Source: Alkalibacterium iburiense (lineage in GTDB: Bacteria; Bacillota; Bacilli; Lactobacillales; Carnobacteriaceae_A). Taken from it: DNA of 15,909 nucleotides. Below are positions 1 to 6,103 of the stretch, in pieces. The stretch spans positions 1 through 15,909 of the forward strand of contig NZ_BAAACW010000143.1 in assembly GCF_039521845.1 (NCBI RefSeq), read 5' to 3'. The notes below the pieces were generated by a model that saw only the letters and a program-made list of their open reading frames with translations, had not been told where the DNA came from and ran no database searches. A program made the position numbers and the translations under genes. Within the stretch, counting starts at the first letter, position 1. Every line of letters begins with the position of its first letter.

Positions 1-10
1 AGCATTTTTA

Positions 11-52
11 AACCCCGGTAAATCCCTTAGTGTAGGGATTTATCGGGGTTTT
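11..52 (+). terminator. Stem-loop, probable terminator from outside the window
   Basis: A 17-bp inverted repeat (positions 11-27 with 34-50) has a 6-nt loop and is followed by TTTT. Read on the + strand the only imperfection is a G-U pair; read on the minus strand it is an A-C mismatch and the following T-run is only three bases. It therefore fits best as the end of a rightward gene lying left of the window, possibly acting in both directions. No gene in the window needs it, because the stress-protein gene has its own terminator. Confidence 0.55.
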
Positions 53-123
53 GGGTGTTAAAGATGAGATAGTTTACCAGTTTTTCAGATAGATTGAAAA
101 GAAGTTTTCATAATTATACATGA

Positions 124-158
124 AAAAGAGCCTACTCCTATTGGGAAAATAAGCTCTT
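124..158 (-). terminator. Rho-independent terminator of the YflT-type gene
   Basis: On the minus strand AAGAGC (153-158) pairs with GCTCTT (126-131), followed by a run of T (123-127 read in reverse). It lies about 9 nt after the stop codon of the general stress protein gene. The stem is short and the loop long, so it is a moderate-strength terminator. Confidence 0.6.
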
Positions 159-166
159 AAAAGGTC

Positions 167-697
167 TTACTGTCTCTTTTGATTGTCCTGTTCACTTGCC
201 CGATCAAACTCTCGTCCATCAGTTAACGGATCATGGTCTGTAGCAGAACCCATTTCAGGATTTTCTACTCTATTGCGACTCACCATAGCTCCTGAACTGT
301 CAAAATTGTCATCATTTTCCTGCTCTCCACTGAAGTTTTGAGTCACAATGACGACGTGCCCTTTTTGTATATCCTCTCTATAGGGATAAAGAATATCTTC
401 TGATTCCATATGATCCGGCTGGTTATCATCAGAATTGTAGTCATAAGAGTCAGGGGTAAAGGCATCTTTAATCTTATCCCATGCTGAACGGTGGTCTTCT
501 TTATCATCATCCTTGTAATCAGAATCCTCAGCCTGAATAGCTGTTGCATCCGAACCAACTTCATCTTCCATGAAATGCTTAGAGTATACGATGATATCCT
601 CTTTACGGTACCCTTCTAACTGTAAGGATTTAACTTTCTCCATTGCTTCTTCCTGACTTGCATAGCTGCCAACAACTGTCTTGTCTCTGTTTTCCAT
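167..697 (-). CDS. YflT-type general stress protein
   Basis: This 176-residue protein opens with the pattern of the YflT / general stress protein 17M family: a short strand (KTVVGSY, residues 6-12), a helix, then EGYRKEDIIVYSKH (about 28-41). A later segment, ILYPYREDIQKGHVVIVTQ (about 102-120), looks like the closing strand of the same fold. Between and after these are long acidic, Asn/Gln-rich stretches that look disordered; the last 55 residues have no recognisable domain. It has no signal peptide or membrane segment, so it is probably cytoplasmic. Members of the family are stress-induced in Bacillus, but their biochemical role is unknown. The start is supported by GGGAGG 8 nt upstream. 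The gene stands alone between its own terminator and the L25 terminator. No clear sigma-B promoter is visible upstream. Confidence 0.8.
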   Translation of the reverse strand: MENRDKTVVGSYASQEEAMEKVKSLQLEGYRKEDIIVYSKHFMEDEVGSDATAIQAEDSDYKDDDKEDHRSAWDKIKDAFTPDSYDYNSDDNQPDHMESEDILYPYREDIQKGHVVIVTQNFSGEQENDDNFDSSGAMVSRNRVENPEMGSATDHDPLTDGREFDRASEQDNQKRQ

Positions 698-750
698 ACG
701 CCATTCCTCCCACTAGTCAAGTTATATAAAATAAGTCTCTTCTAGTGTCC

Positions 751-756
751 ATTATA
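751..756 (-). promoter_or_regulatory. Possible -10 box for the stress-protein gene
   Basis: A perfect TATAAT on the minus strand lies about 55 nt before the start codon of the stress-protein gene. The -35 region at the expected distance is poor (AGTTTT at 17 bp), so the promoter is either weak or activator-dependent. I found no sigma-B-like GTTT/GGGTAT pair. Confidence 0.4.
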
Positions 757-825
757 GAATGTAAGGACTATGAAAACTATTATTATGACTTGAGGGCCTC
801 TCTAAGGGGAATAGAATAAGAATAA

Positions 826-863
826 GAAAAACCTCAAGGACAGGACTGAACCTGTTCTTGAGG
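826..863 (-). terminator. Strong rho-independent terminator of the L25 gene
   Basis: On the minus strand CCTCAAGAACAGG (851-863) pairs with CCTGTCCTTGAGG (832-844), with a 6-nt loop and one mismatch, followed by TTTTT (826-831). It lies about 15 nt after the L25 stop codon. Confidence 0.9.
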
Positions 864-877
864 CTTCAACTATTAGC

Positions 878-1495
878 TTACTCTTCTTCTTCGTCTTCTG
901 ATCCAATAAGTTCTGGTTCAGGCATTTCGTCTGTTGTTTCAGTCTCTTCTTCAACTGCGTCTGGTGCAGATACAGATACAACCGTTTGTGTTTCATCTGT
1001 AAGCAATTCAACACCGTCACCTAACTCAATATCAGAAACAGCTAATGTATCTCCGATTTCTAAGTTAGATACGTCAACTGTGTAGTCAGTTGGAGCTTCT
1101 GCTGGAGCTACGTTAACTTCCAATTCAGAGATGGACTGAGAAACATATCCTTCATCAATGTTCTCTTCACCTGAAATGTAAACAGGGATAGTCATGTTTA
1201 CTTTTTCGCCTTCTGCGAATGCAAGTAGGTCTACGTGATAGATAAGCGGCTTAACAGCTGCAGTAGATTGTTCTTTAACAAAGACTTGATAAGTATCGCC
1301 ATTATCTACTTCTACTTTAAATACACCGTTCGCTCCTACTTTACGAAGTGTATCTTCTAATTCTTTTCTTTTGACTAAAACTGATACAGATTCTACTTGT
1401 TTACCGTAGATAGCTGCAGGAATGAACCCTTCAACTCTCGCTTTTTTTGAAGCAGATGTTCCTGTTTCAGTTCGTAACTTTGCATTGATTTTCAT
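878..1495 (-). CDS. rplY: 50S ribosomal protein L25, Ctc/TL5 long form
   Basis: This 205-residue protein binds 5S rRNA in the large ribosomal subunit. The N-terminal domain (about 1-95) carries the L25 features: basic opening residues, the segment GFIPAAIYGKQ (about 23-33) and the 5S-binding barrel. The second domain (about 96-185) is the TL5/Ctc extension absent from the short E. coli L25. The C-terminus is a very acidic tail ending in five acidic residues (DEEEE). In Bacillus subtilis the equivalent gene, ctc, is a sigma-B general stress gene. Here the visible promoter is of the housekeeping type. The start is supported by GGAAGGTG 8-9 nt upstream. The gene is a single transcription unit placed directly after rpoD, with its own promoter and terminator. 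Confidence 0.93.
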   Translation of the reverse strand: MKINAKLRTETGTSASKKARVEGFIPAAIYGKQVESVSVLVKRKELEDTLRKVGANGVFKVEVDNGDTYQVFVKEQSTAAVKPLIYHVDLLAFAEGEKVNMTIPVYISGEENIDEGYVSQSISELEVNVAPAEAPTDYTVDVSNLEIGDTLAVSDIELGDGVELLTDETQTVVSVSAPDAVEEETETTDEMPEPELIGSEDEEEE

Positions 1496-1567
1496 ATATA
1501 GTCACCTTCCGAATTTTAGTTTATTTTATGCAAATAGCGTATTTCATTAACTGAACATGCCTAAAAT

Positions 1568-1596
1568 AGTATATCAAAAATGTGACAGGAATGCAA
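1568..1596 (-). promoter_or_regulatory. Sigma-A-type promoter of the L25 gene
   Basis: On the minus strand TTGCAT (1591-1596), a 17-bp spacer and TATACT (1568-1573) form a housekeeping-type promoter about 70 nt before the L25 start codon. The -35 box is only fair, while the -10 matches 5 of 6 consensus bases. The -35 overlaps the T-tract of the rpoD terminator. Confidence 0.6.
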
Positions 1597-1640
1597 AGAA
1601 AAGCGACAAGAACTTTTCCTTTACAGAGTTTTTGTCGCTT
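1595..1640 (-). terminator. Strong rho-independent terminator of dnaG-rpoD
   Basis: On the minus strand AAGCGACAAAAACT (1627-1640) pairs with AGTTCTTGTCGCTT (1601-1614), with a 12-nt loop and one mismatch, followed by TTTTCTTT. It begins about 30 nt after the rpoD stop codon. Confidence 0.9.
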
Positions 1641-1670
1641 CACTTTAATTATTCTATTCGCTATTTAAAA

Positions 1671-2804
1671 TTATTCTAGGAAATCTTTCAATTGTTTCGA
1701 ACGGCTCGGGTGACGGAGTTTACGTAGAGCTTTGGCTTCAATCTGACGGATACGTTCTCTTGTTACGCCAAATACTTTTCCTACATCTTCTAATGTTCGC
1801 TGACGCCCATCGTCCAATCCAAATCTTAGACGCAACACGTTTTCTTCTCGGTCAGTTAAGGTATCGAGTACATCTTCTAGTTCTGCTTTAAGCAGCTCAT
1901 AAGCCGCATTATCTGACGGGCTGGTTGCATCGTTATCTTCAATAAAGTCCCCTAAATGAGAATCGTCTTCTTCTCCAATAGGTGTTTCTAAAGAAACAGG
2001 CTCTTGGGAAATTTTTAGAATATCTCTCACTTTTTCGGTAGGCAAATCCATCTCTGCCCCAATCTCTTCAGGTGTTGGTTCTCGCCCTAAATCTTGAAGG
2101 AGTTGTCTTTGAATACGCACAAGTTTGTTAATGGTTTCCACCATGTGCACAGGGATACGAATCGTACGTGCCTGGTCAGCAATCGCACGGGTAATCGCCT
2201 GGCGAATCCACCATGTTGCATAAGTTGAGAATTTAAATCCTTTTTCGTAATCGAATTTCTCAACAGCTTTCATAAGACCCATATTCCCTTCCTGGATGAG
2301 GTCTAAAAAGCTCATACCGCGGCCCACATAACGTTTCGCAATAGACACCACTAAACGTAAGTTAGCTTCTGCTAATTCCTGTTTCGCTGTATTATCTCCC
2401 GATTCAATACGCTTAGCTAATGAGACTTCTTCTTCAGCGCTTAATAAGTCCACTCGTCCGATTTCTTTCAAATACATACGGACTGGGTCATTTATTTTCA
2501 CACCAGGAGGAGCTATCATTTCTTCTTTTTTAGCTTCTTCAGCCGCTTCTTCTTCTTTGTTTAACTGTTTCGCAAGAGGATTGCCGTCTTCGTCTACGAC
2601 TCCAATACCCTCATCTTCAAATTTCTGAATCATCTCATCCATTTGTTCTTTTTCAAGACCAAAGGGTTCCGCTAAATCGTCTGTTAATTTCACATAAGAG
2701 ACGGTTTGTTGTTTATTCTTCTTCAATTCTTTCACATAACGAACAAGAGCTAATTCATATTTTTCGTCAGGCTGTTGGGATTTTTGCTTCGTTGATTTTG
2801 CCAT
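1671..2804 (-). CDS. rpoD: Primary RNA polymerase sigma factor (SigA/RpoD)
   Basis: This 377-residue protein is the housekeeping sigma factor that directs RNA polymerase to -35/-10 promoters. A short acidic region 1.1-like part (1-100) is followed by region 1.2 (DPVRMYLKEIGRV, 106-118), region 2 with the -10 recognition and melting segment (FSTYATWWIRQAITRAIAD, 192-210), region 3 (about 220-290) and region 4 with the -35-binding helix-turn-helix (VTRERIRQIEAKALRKLRHP, 347-366). Its length matches Bacillus SigA. The start is set by AGGAGG 11 nt upstream. It lies 25 nt after dnaG and is co-transcribed with it, the classic Firmicutes arrangement. A strong terminator follows. Confidence 0.98.
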   Translation of the reverse strand: MAKSTKQKSQQPDEKYELALVRYVKELKKNKQQTVSYVKLTDDLAEPFGLEKEQMDEMIQKFEDEGIGVVDEDGNPLAKQLNKEEEAAEEAKKEEMIAPPGVKINDPVRMYLKEIGRVDLLSAEEEVSLAKRIESGDNTAKQELAEANLRLVVSIAKRYVGRGMSFLDLIQEGNMGLMKAVEKFDYEKGFKFSTYATWWIRQAITRAIADQARTIRIPVHMVETINKLVRIQRQLLQDLGREPTPEEIGAEMDLPTEKVRDILKISQEPVSLETPIGEEDDSHLGDFIEDNDATSPSDNAAYELLKAELEDVLDTLTDREENVLRLRFGLDDGRQRTLEDVGKVFGVTRERIRQIEAKALRKLRHPSRSKQLKDFLE

Positions 2805-2829
2805 AAAATGACATGCCTCCTGAATAGAT

Positions 2830-4695
2830 TTATTTATTTTTTAACTGGCGATACAAATTAATGATTTCTATCGTTAAAGATTGCTGTTTTTCTTTATCGC
2901 CATTTCTTTCTGCTGTTTTTAGTTCTTCTTGCTTCTGCTTTAACCGATCTTCCAATGGGTACCGATCGCATATGACATGAATGTAATCTTCTATTTCTCC
3001 ATTCTCAATGTCATCAGATAATGAAAGCAGCATGATTTCAGTCACTTTGCTTTTCAGCTTTTCATCAGGTAAAAAGTCCATGAATGCCTGAACGGACGGA
3101 TGATCATGGGAATGATAATAGTCGTCATACAATAAGAAGAGAAGCTGGTTTTCCTCTGTTGTAAAAGTCAGCTCTTTTTCTGATGATTCCAGTATATGCC
3201 ACACCTCGTCATGAGTAAACAAACGATGGAGCAAGGCTTTCTCTGCTCTTAAAACAGTGGTCATTTTGGGTTTGTTTTGATGGACAATTATACTTTTTGT
3301 AGTTGGACGCTCTCTTTTTTCTTTTTCTTTCTGACGCTGGTTTCTTCTTTGGGTCTGTTGCTCCTGAATATACTGATGCATTTGTTCTTTTAAGGAGTCC
3401 GCAGAAATTTCAAATTCATCTTGCAGCTGATTTAAATAGAGCTCTCTCTCAACCGCTGAGGTTACTCGCGTGAGTTCTTTTAAAATAATTTCAATATACT
3501 TCAAGCGGCCACTTTCATTTTTTAAATTCAATCCATTTCGGTGATACTTCATGAGAAAACTCATTAAAGTGTCTCTTCCATGGGATAAAAATTCTTTAAA
3601 TGCTTCAACCCCTTTTTCCTGTATATAATCATCAGGGTCTAGTTTTTCAGGAAAAGTAGCGATGTTAATCGTAAAAGGCGTTTCTTGGGTTAAGAAATCA
3701 ATGGTACGCTTGGTAGCTTCCAGCCCAGCATTATCTCCGTCAAAGGCTAATACAATCTCACTAGTCACTTTATCCAGTGCTCTGACATGTTCTTCCGTTA
3801 GACTGGTTCCCATGGTTGCAATGCCGTTTTTAACGCCTACTTGCCATGCTGAGATAACATCCATAAAGCCTTCAAAGAGAATCACTTCTCCTTCTCTCCT
3901 AATACTGGCACGTGCTTTATCGTAGTTAAATAAAATACGTCGCTTATTAAACAACTCTGTCTCTGGACTGTTCAAGTATTTAGCTGTATGCACGGATTCT
4001 TGGTGTTCTTGCTCGAATGCCCGTCCGGAAAAAGCAACTGTTTGCCCTCGCGCATCTTTGATAGGGAATATGATTCGATTGGAAAAACGATCATAGAATA
4101 CTCCGTCATCTCTATCAGAAAACAATCCTGATTTTGTGAGCATTTCCGGGTTATCTAGTTTTTCATTTTCCAAGTACATTTTAAGTGCTTCCCTCTGAGG
4201 GGGTGAATAGCCCACTTTAAAGGTTTCAATACTTTCTTTCGTCAATCCTCTATCCAGTAAATAGTTATAGGCTGCTTCACCTGCTTGAGTATTGACTAGT
4301 ATATGGTGGTAGAAGTGTTCAGCTTTCTCATATAAGGTCAGCAGTTTTCCTTTAGTGGAATTTTCAGCTGGCTGATTTTCTTTGGCTCTATCGAAAATAG
4401 AGTGATCGACTTGAATATCTGCTAATTCCGCTGTTTTTCCAACAGCTTCAACAAAGGATAAACCTTCCATTTCTTGAAGGAAGCTAAAAACATTTCCTCC
4501 TCTTCCACAACTGAAACAATGATAAATCTGCTTTTTCTCACTCACAGAGAAAGAGGGTGTTTTATCATCATGAAAAGGACAGGATGCAAAATGGTTTTGA
4601 CCTGATTTTCTAAGTTGAAGATATTGAGAAACAACTTGAACAATGTCCGCTTGTTCCCGAATAGCCGTTAGTGTCTCATCTGGTATTCTATACAT
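2830..4695 (-). CDS. dnaG: DNA primase
   Basis: DnaG makes the RNA primers for DNA replication and works with the DnaB-type helicase. Numbered from the longer start at 4701, the N-terminal CHC2 zinc finger uses C41, H44, C62 and C65. The RNA polymerase core follows, with the TOPRIM acidic residues in EGFMD (277-281), DGDNAG (321-326) and DPDD (355-358). The last roughly 150 residues, after a basic and glutamine-rich linker (about 445-470), form the helicase-binding region. Two in-frame ATGs are available. The one at 4701 directly abuts its GGGGG ribosome binding site, whereas the one at 4695 has AAGGGGG at a 6-nt distance and gives MYRIPDE, resembling the start of Bacillus DnaG. I therefore prefer 4695 (621 residues). 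It is first in the dnaG-rpoD operon. Confidence 0.97.
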   Translation of the reverse strand: MYRIPDETLTAIREQADIVQVVSQYLQLRKSGQNHFASCPFHDDKTPSFSVSEKKQIYHCFSCGRGGNVFSFLQEMEGLSFVEAVGKTAELADIQVDHSIFDRAKENQPAENSTKGKLLTLYEKAEHFYHHILVNTQAGEAAYNYLLDRGLTKESIETFKVGYSPPQREALKMYLENEKLDNPEMLTKSGLFSDRDDGVFYDRFSNRIIFPIKDARGQTVAFSGRAFEQEHQESVHTAKYLNSPETELFNKRRILFNYDKARASIRREGEVILFEGFMDVISAWQVGVKNGIATMGTSLTEEHVRALDKVTSEIVLAFDGDNAGLEATKRTIDFLTQETPFTINIATFPEKLDPDDYIQEKGVEAFKEFLSHGRDTLMSFLMKYHRNGLNLKNESGRLKYIEIILKELTRVTSAVERELYLNQLQDEFEISADSLKEQMHQYIQEQQTQRRNQRQKEKEKRERPTTKSIIVHQNKPKMTTVLRAEKALLHRLFTHDEVWHILESSEKELTFTTEENQLLFLLYDDYYHSHDHPSVQAFMDFLPDEKLKSKVTEIMLLSLSDDIENGEIEDYIHVICDRYPLEDRLKQKQEELKTAERNGDKEKQQSLTIEIINLYRQLKNK

Positions 4696-4771
4696 CTTCA
4701 TCCCCCTTCATGATTATCCCTGTCTGGTTTTTTCAAATTAAAGCATACTTTCCCTATCTTAATCAAGGATT

Positions 4772-4800
4772 AGTATACCATTTCTGGTGAGGAATGTAAA
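4772..4800 (-). promoter_or_regulatory. Main promoter of dnaG-rpoD
   Basis: On the minus strand TTTACA (4795-4800), a 17-bp spacer and TATACT (4772-4777) form a strong sigma-A-type promoter about 75 nt before dnaG. Each box matches 5 of 6 consensus bases. Confidence 0.75.
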
Positions 4801-4825
4801 TATCAGAAAACACCAGTGAAAACAT

Positions 4826-4854
4826 AGGATAGCAACAATCTTTCCATGTGACAA
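4826..4854 (-). promoter_or_regulatory. Possible second upstream promoter of dnaG-rpoD
   Basis: On the minus strand TTGTCA (4849-4854), a 17-bp spacer and TATCCT (4826-4831) form a weaker candidate, about 50 nt upstream of the main promoter. A tandem arrangement is plausible for a sigma operon, but this one rests only on similarity to consensus. Confidence 0.35.
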
Positions 4855-4872
4855 CCATCCTGCTTATATAAC

Positions 4873-4919
4873 ATGAGAAAGAACCACGCATTAAGGATGA
4901 TCCTTAAAACGTGATTCTT
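4873..4919 (-). terminator. Rho-independent terminator of niaX
   Basis: On the minus strand AAGAATCACG (4910-4919) pairs with CGTGGTTCTT (4879-4888), with one G-U pair. An inner TAAGGAT/ATCCTTA stem extends the hairpin, and TTCTTTCTC follows. It starts about 12 nt after the niaX stop codon and separates it from dnaG-rpoD. Confidence 0.85.
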
Positions 4920-4931
4920 TTCTCTCTCTTA

Positions 4932-5489
4932 TTAAATTTGTTTGGCTAATCGTGTCATTCGTCTGCCTAAGCTTTTCCATACCACCTGGGCCAAGAAAAA
5001 GTCGACCATGCTATGGATGACAGTCCCTACCCCTACTAGTAGAAACACGGCATAAAAAAAGCCATCTTGATAATCTGCTCCGGGTATTAGTCCGAAGAAA
5101 AATAAAGAAACCACAGTCACTTCTGCCATTGCGTGAATGAGCCCAATCCAAAATGAAAAGAATTGGCTCTTCATTGGGGAAGCGAGCAAACTTTCTCTTC
5201 TATTCCTTAAATAAAGCGCACCAATGAGCGCAAAGACAACGTGACTAAGAGCTCTTAAAGTAATAATGATTGGAAAACCAGCTAGTAAAAAACCAACAGC
5301 TGAGCCTATGGACACGGACACAGCGACTGCAGGTGAAAAGAACATAGCAAAAAATATAGGAACATGACTGGCTAATGTAAAGGATGCCGGCTCAATCAAC
5401 ACTTTTATAGGCATGACCATTGGAATAGCTATAGCTATAGCTGTGAGTAAAGCCGTTGTAGTTAGACGTAGTGTACTATTCTTTTTTAT
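4932..5489 (-). CDS. niaX: Niacin ECF transporter S component, apparent AUA start
   Basis: This hydrophobic protein has about five to six membrane segments. It is the substrate-binding part of an energy-coupling factor importer, which uses shared EcfA/EcfT subunits encoded elsewhere. The segments ASFTLASHVPIFFAMF and the later LRALSHVVFALIGALYL are typical of this S-component family. Niacin is assigned mainly from context: niaR is next door and a NiaR-type operator covers the transcription start. The first ATG (5420) has no ribosome binding site and would cut into the first membrane segment. The frame stays open upstream for 23 codons (KKNSTLRLTTTALLTAIAIA...) to an ATA at 5487-5489, which has AAGGAG exactly 9 nt upstream. 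No ATG, GTG or TTG lies in that frame before the upstream stop. I therefore give the AUA start (about 185 residues). A sequencing error or mutated ATG is the alternative. Confidence 0.82.
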   Translation of the reverse strand: MKKNSTLRLTTTALLTAIAIAIPMVMPIKVLIEPASFTLASHVPIFFAMFFSPAVAVSVSIGSAVGFLLAGFPIIITLRALSHVVFALIGALYLRNRRESLLASPMKSQFFSFWIGLIHAMAEVTVVSLFFFGLIPGADYQDGFFYAVFLLVGVGTVIHSMVDFFLAQVVWKSLGRRMTRLAKQI

Positions 5490-5498
5490 AGGAAACCT

Positions 5499-5504
5499 CT
5501 CCTT
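5499..5504 (-). promoter_or_regulatory. Ribosome binding site that places the niaX start at ATA
   Basis: AAGGAG on the minus strand, within AAAGGAGAGG, is spaced 9 nt from the ATA at 5487-5489. It is about 78 nt from the first ATG at 5420, far too distant to serve it. Confidence 0.7.
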
Positions 5505-5514
5505 TAGTTATGTA

Positions 5515-5536
5515 TACAGGTGTCTTGACACCTTTT
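5515..5536 (-). promoter_or_regulatory. NiaR operator upstream of niaX
   Basis: The palindrome AGGTGTC-TT-GACACCT (5518-5533) sits in a 22-nt site that starts TACAGGTGTC. As I remember it, this matches the NiaR/YrxA motif of Firmicutes. It begins 2 nt downstream of the -10 box and covers the expected transcription start, so bound NiaR would block niaX when niacin is plentiful. Confidence 0.85.
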
Positions 5537-5538
5537 AG

Positions 5539-5566
5539 ATTATACTACAATTAAAGGAGAAGTCAA
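5539..5566 (-). promoter_or_regulatory. niaX promoter
   Basis: On the minus strand TTGACT (5561-5566), a 16-bp spacer and a perfect TATAAT (5539-5544) form a strong sigma-A promoter. It begins only a few bases after the niaR stop codon and runs directly into the NiaR operator. Confidence 0.85.
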
Positions 5567-5569
5567 TAC

Positions 5570-6082
5570 TTACTGGTAGAGGAACCCCTTCATTTTCAGC
5601 TCTTGTTCAATTTTATCTAGGAGTGTCTGACTTTTAGCGGCTATGGTATGCGTATGAATCCCTTCTGTCAAAGCAGAGAGTAAGGAAGTGTCATGAATTT
5701 CAATTTTTTTGATAAATTCATCCACTTCCAAGCGACTGGAAATGTTTAATTCCCCCCGCATCACACCGTAAACCGGATGCTCGACTAAGACATCCAGGAC
5801 TTCACCGCCATTGTCCACCACTGTATACAGTTCTTCTTTTGTCTCTTCAGGGGAATGAATGCAGACTAACTGAACGGTGGGATCCTTCTGTCTTGCTTCA
5901 CGCATCACATACCCTTTAGGCGTAGAAAAAATATCCAGTCCTGATGCTCTGAGTAAGGCAATGTCCCCCACAATGACTTGCCGACTGACATCAAAATGCT
6001 TGGCTAATGTTCGGGCAACAACCGGTTCACTACTCTTTCTTAAAAGAGCCGCTATCTGTTCTCTTCGTTTGTCCGCATCCAT
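5570..6082 (-). CDS. niaR: Niacin-responsive transcriptional repressor NiaR
   Basis: This 170-residue protein has an N-terminal winged helix-turn-helix (about 4-60, including HFDVSRQVIVGDIALLRASG) and a C-terminal 3H domain (about 72-170). The 3H metal- and ligand-binding residues are present as H76, E84, H143 and H145. Their spacing is as I recall for the structurally studied Thermotoga homologue TM1602. NiaR represses NAD precursor genes in response to niacin. Here its visible target is the promoter directly downstream, which drives niaX. The start has AGGAGG 8 nt upstream. The gene follows the ABC exporter by 21 nt and is probably transcribed with it; no separate promoter or operator is seen for niaR itself. 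Confidence 0.95.
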   Translation of the reverse strand: MDADKRREQIAALLRKSSEPVVARTLAKHFDVSRQVIVGDIALLRASGLDIFSTPKGYVMREARQKDPTVQLVCIHSPEETKEELYTVVDNGGEVLDVLVEHPVYGVMRGELNISSRLEVDEFIKKIEIHDTSLLSALTEGIHTHTIAAKSQTLLDKIEQELKMKGFLYQ

Positions 6083-6103
6083 TTTTCTTCCTCCTTTACT
6101 AAA

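Noticed and set aside
698..830. Possible sigma-B promoter for the stress-protein gene
   Set aside because: I searched for a GTTT...GGGTAT/GGGAAT pair with a 12-15 nt spacer and found none; only a TATAAT box is present.
858..1085. Serine-rich open frame on the + strand opposite L25, and similar + strand frames opposite dnaG, glyS, niaR and phoH
   Set aside because: They are low-complexity mirror frames of conserved minus-strand genes without ribosome binding sites or known domains.
4688..4711. Seven-codon upstream open frame (ATG AAG GGG ...) overlapping the dnaG start
   Set aside because: It has no ribosome binding site of its own, and its GGGGG is the dnaG ribosome binding site; it is probably chance.
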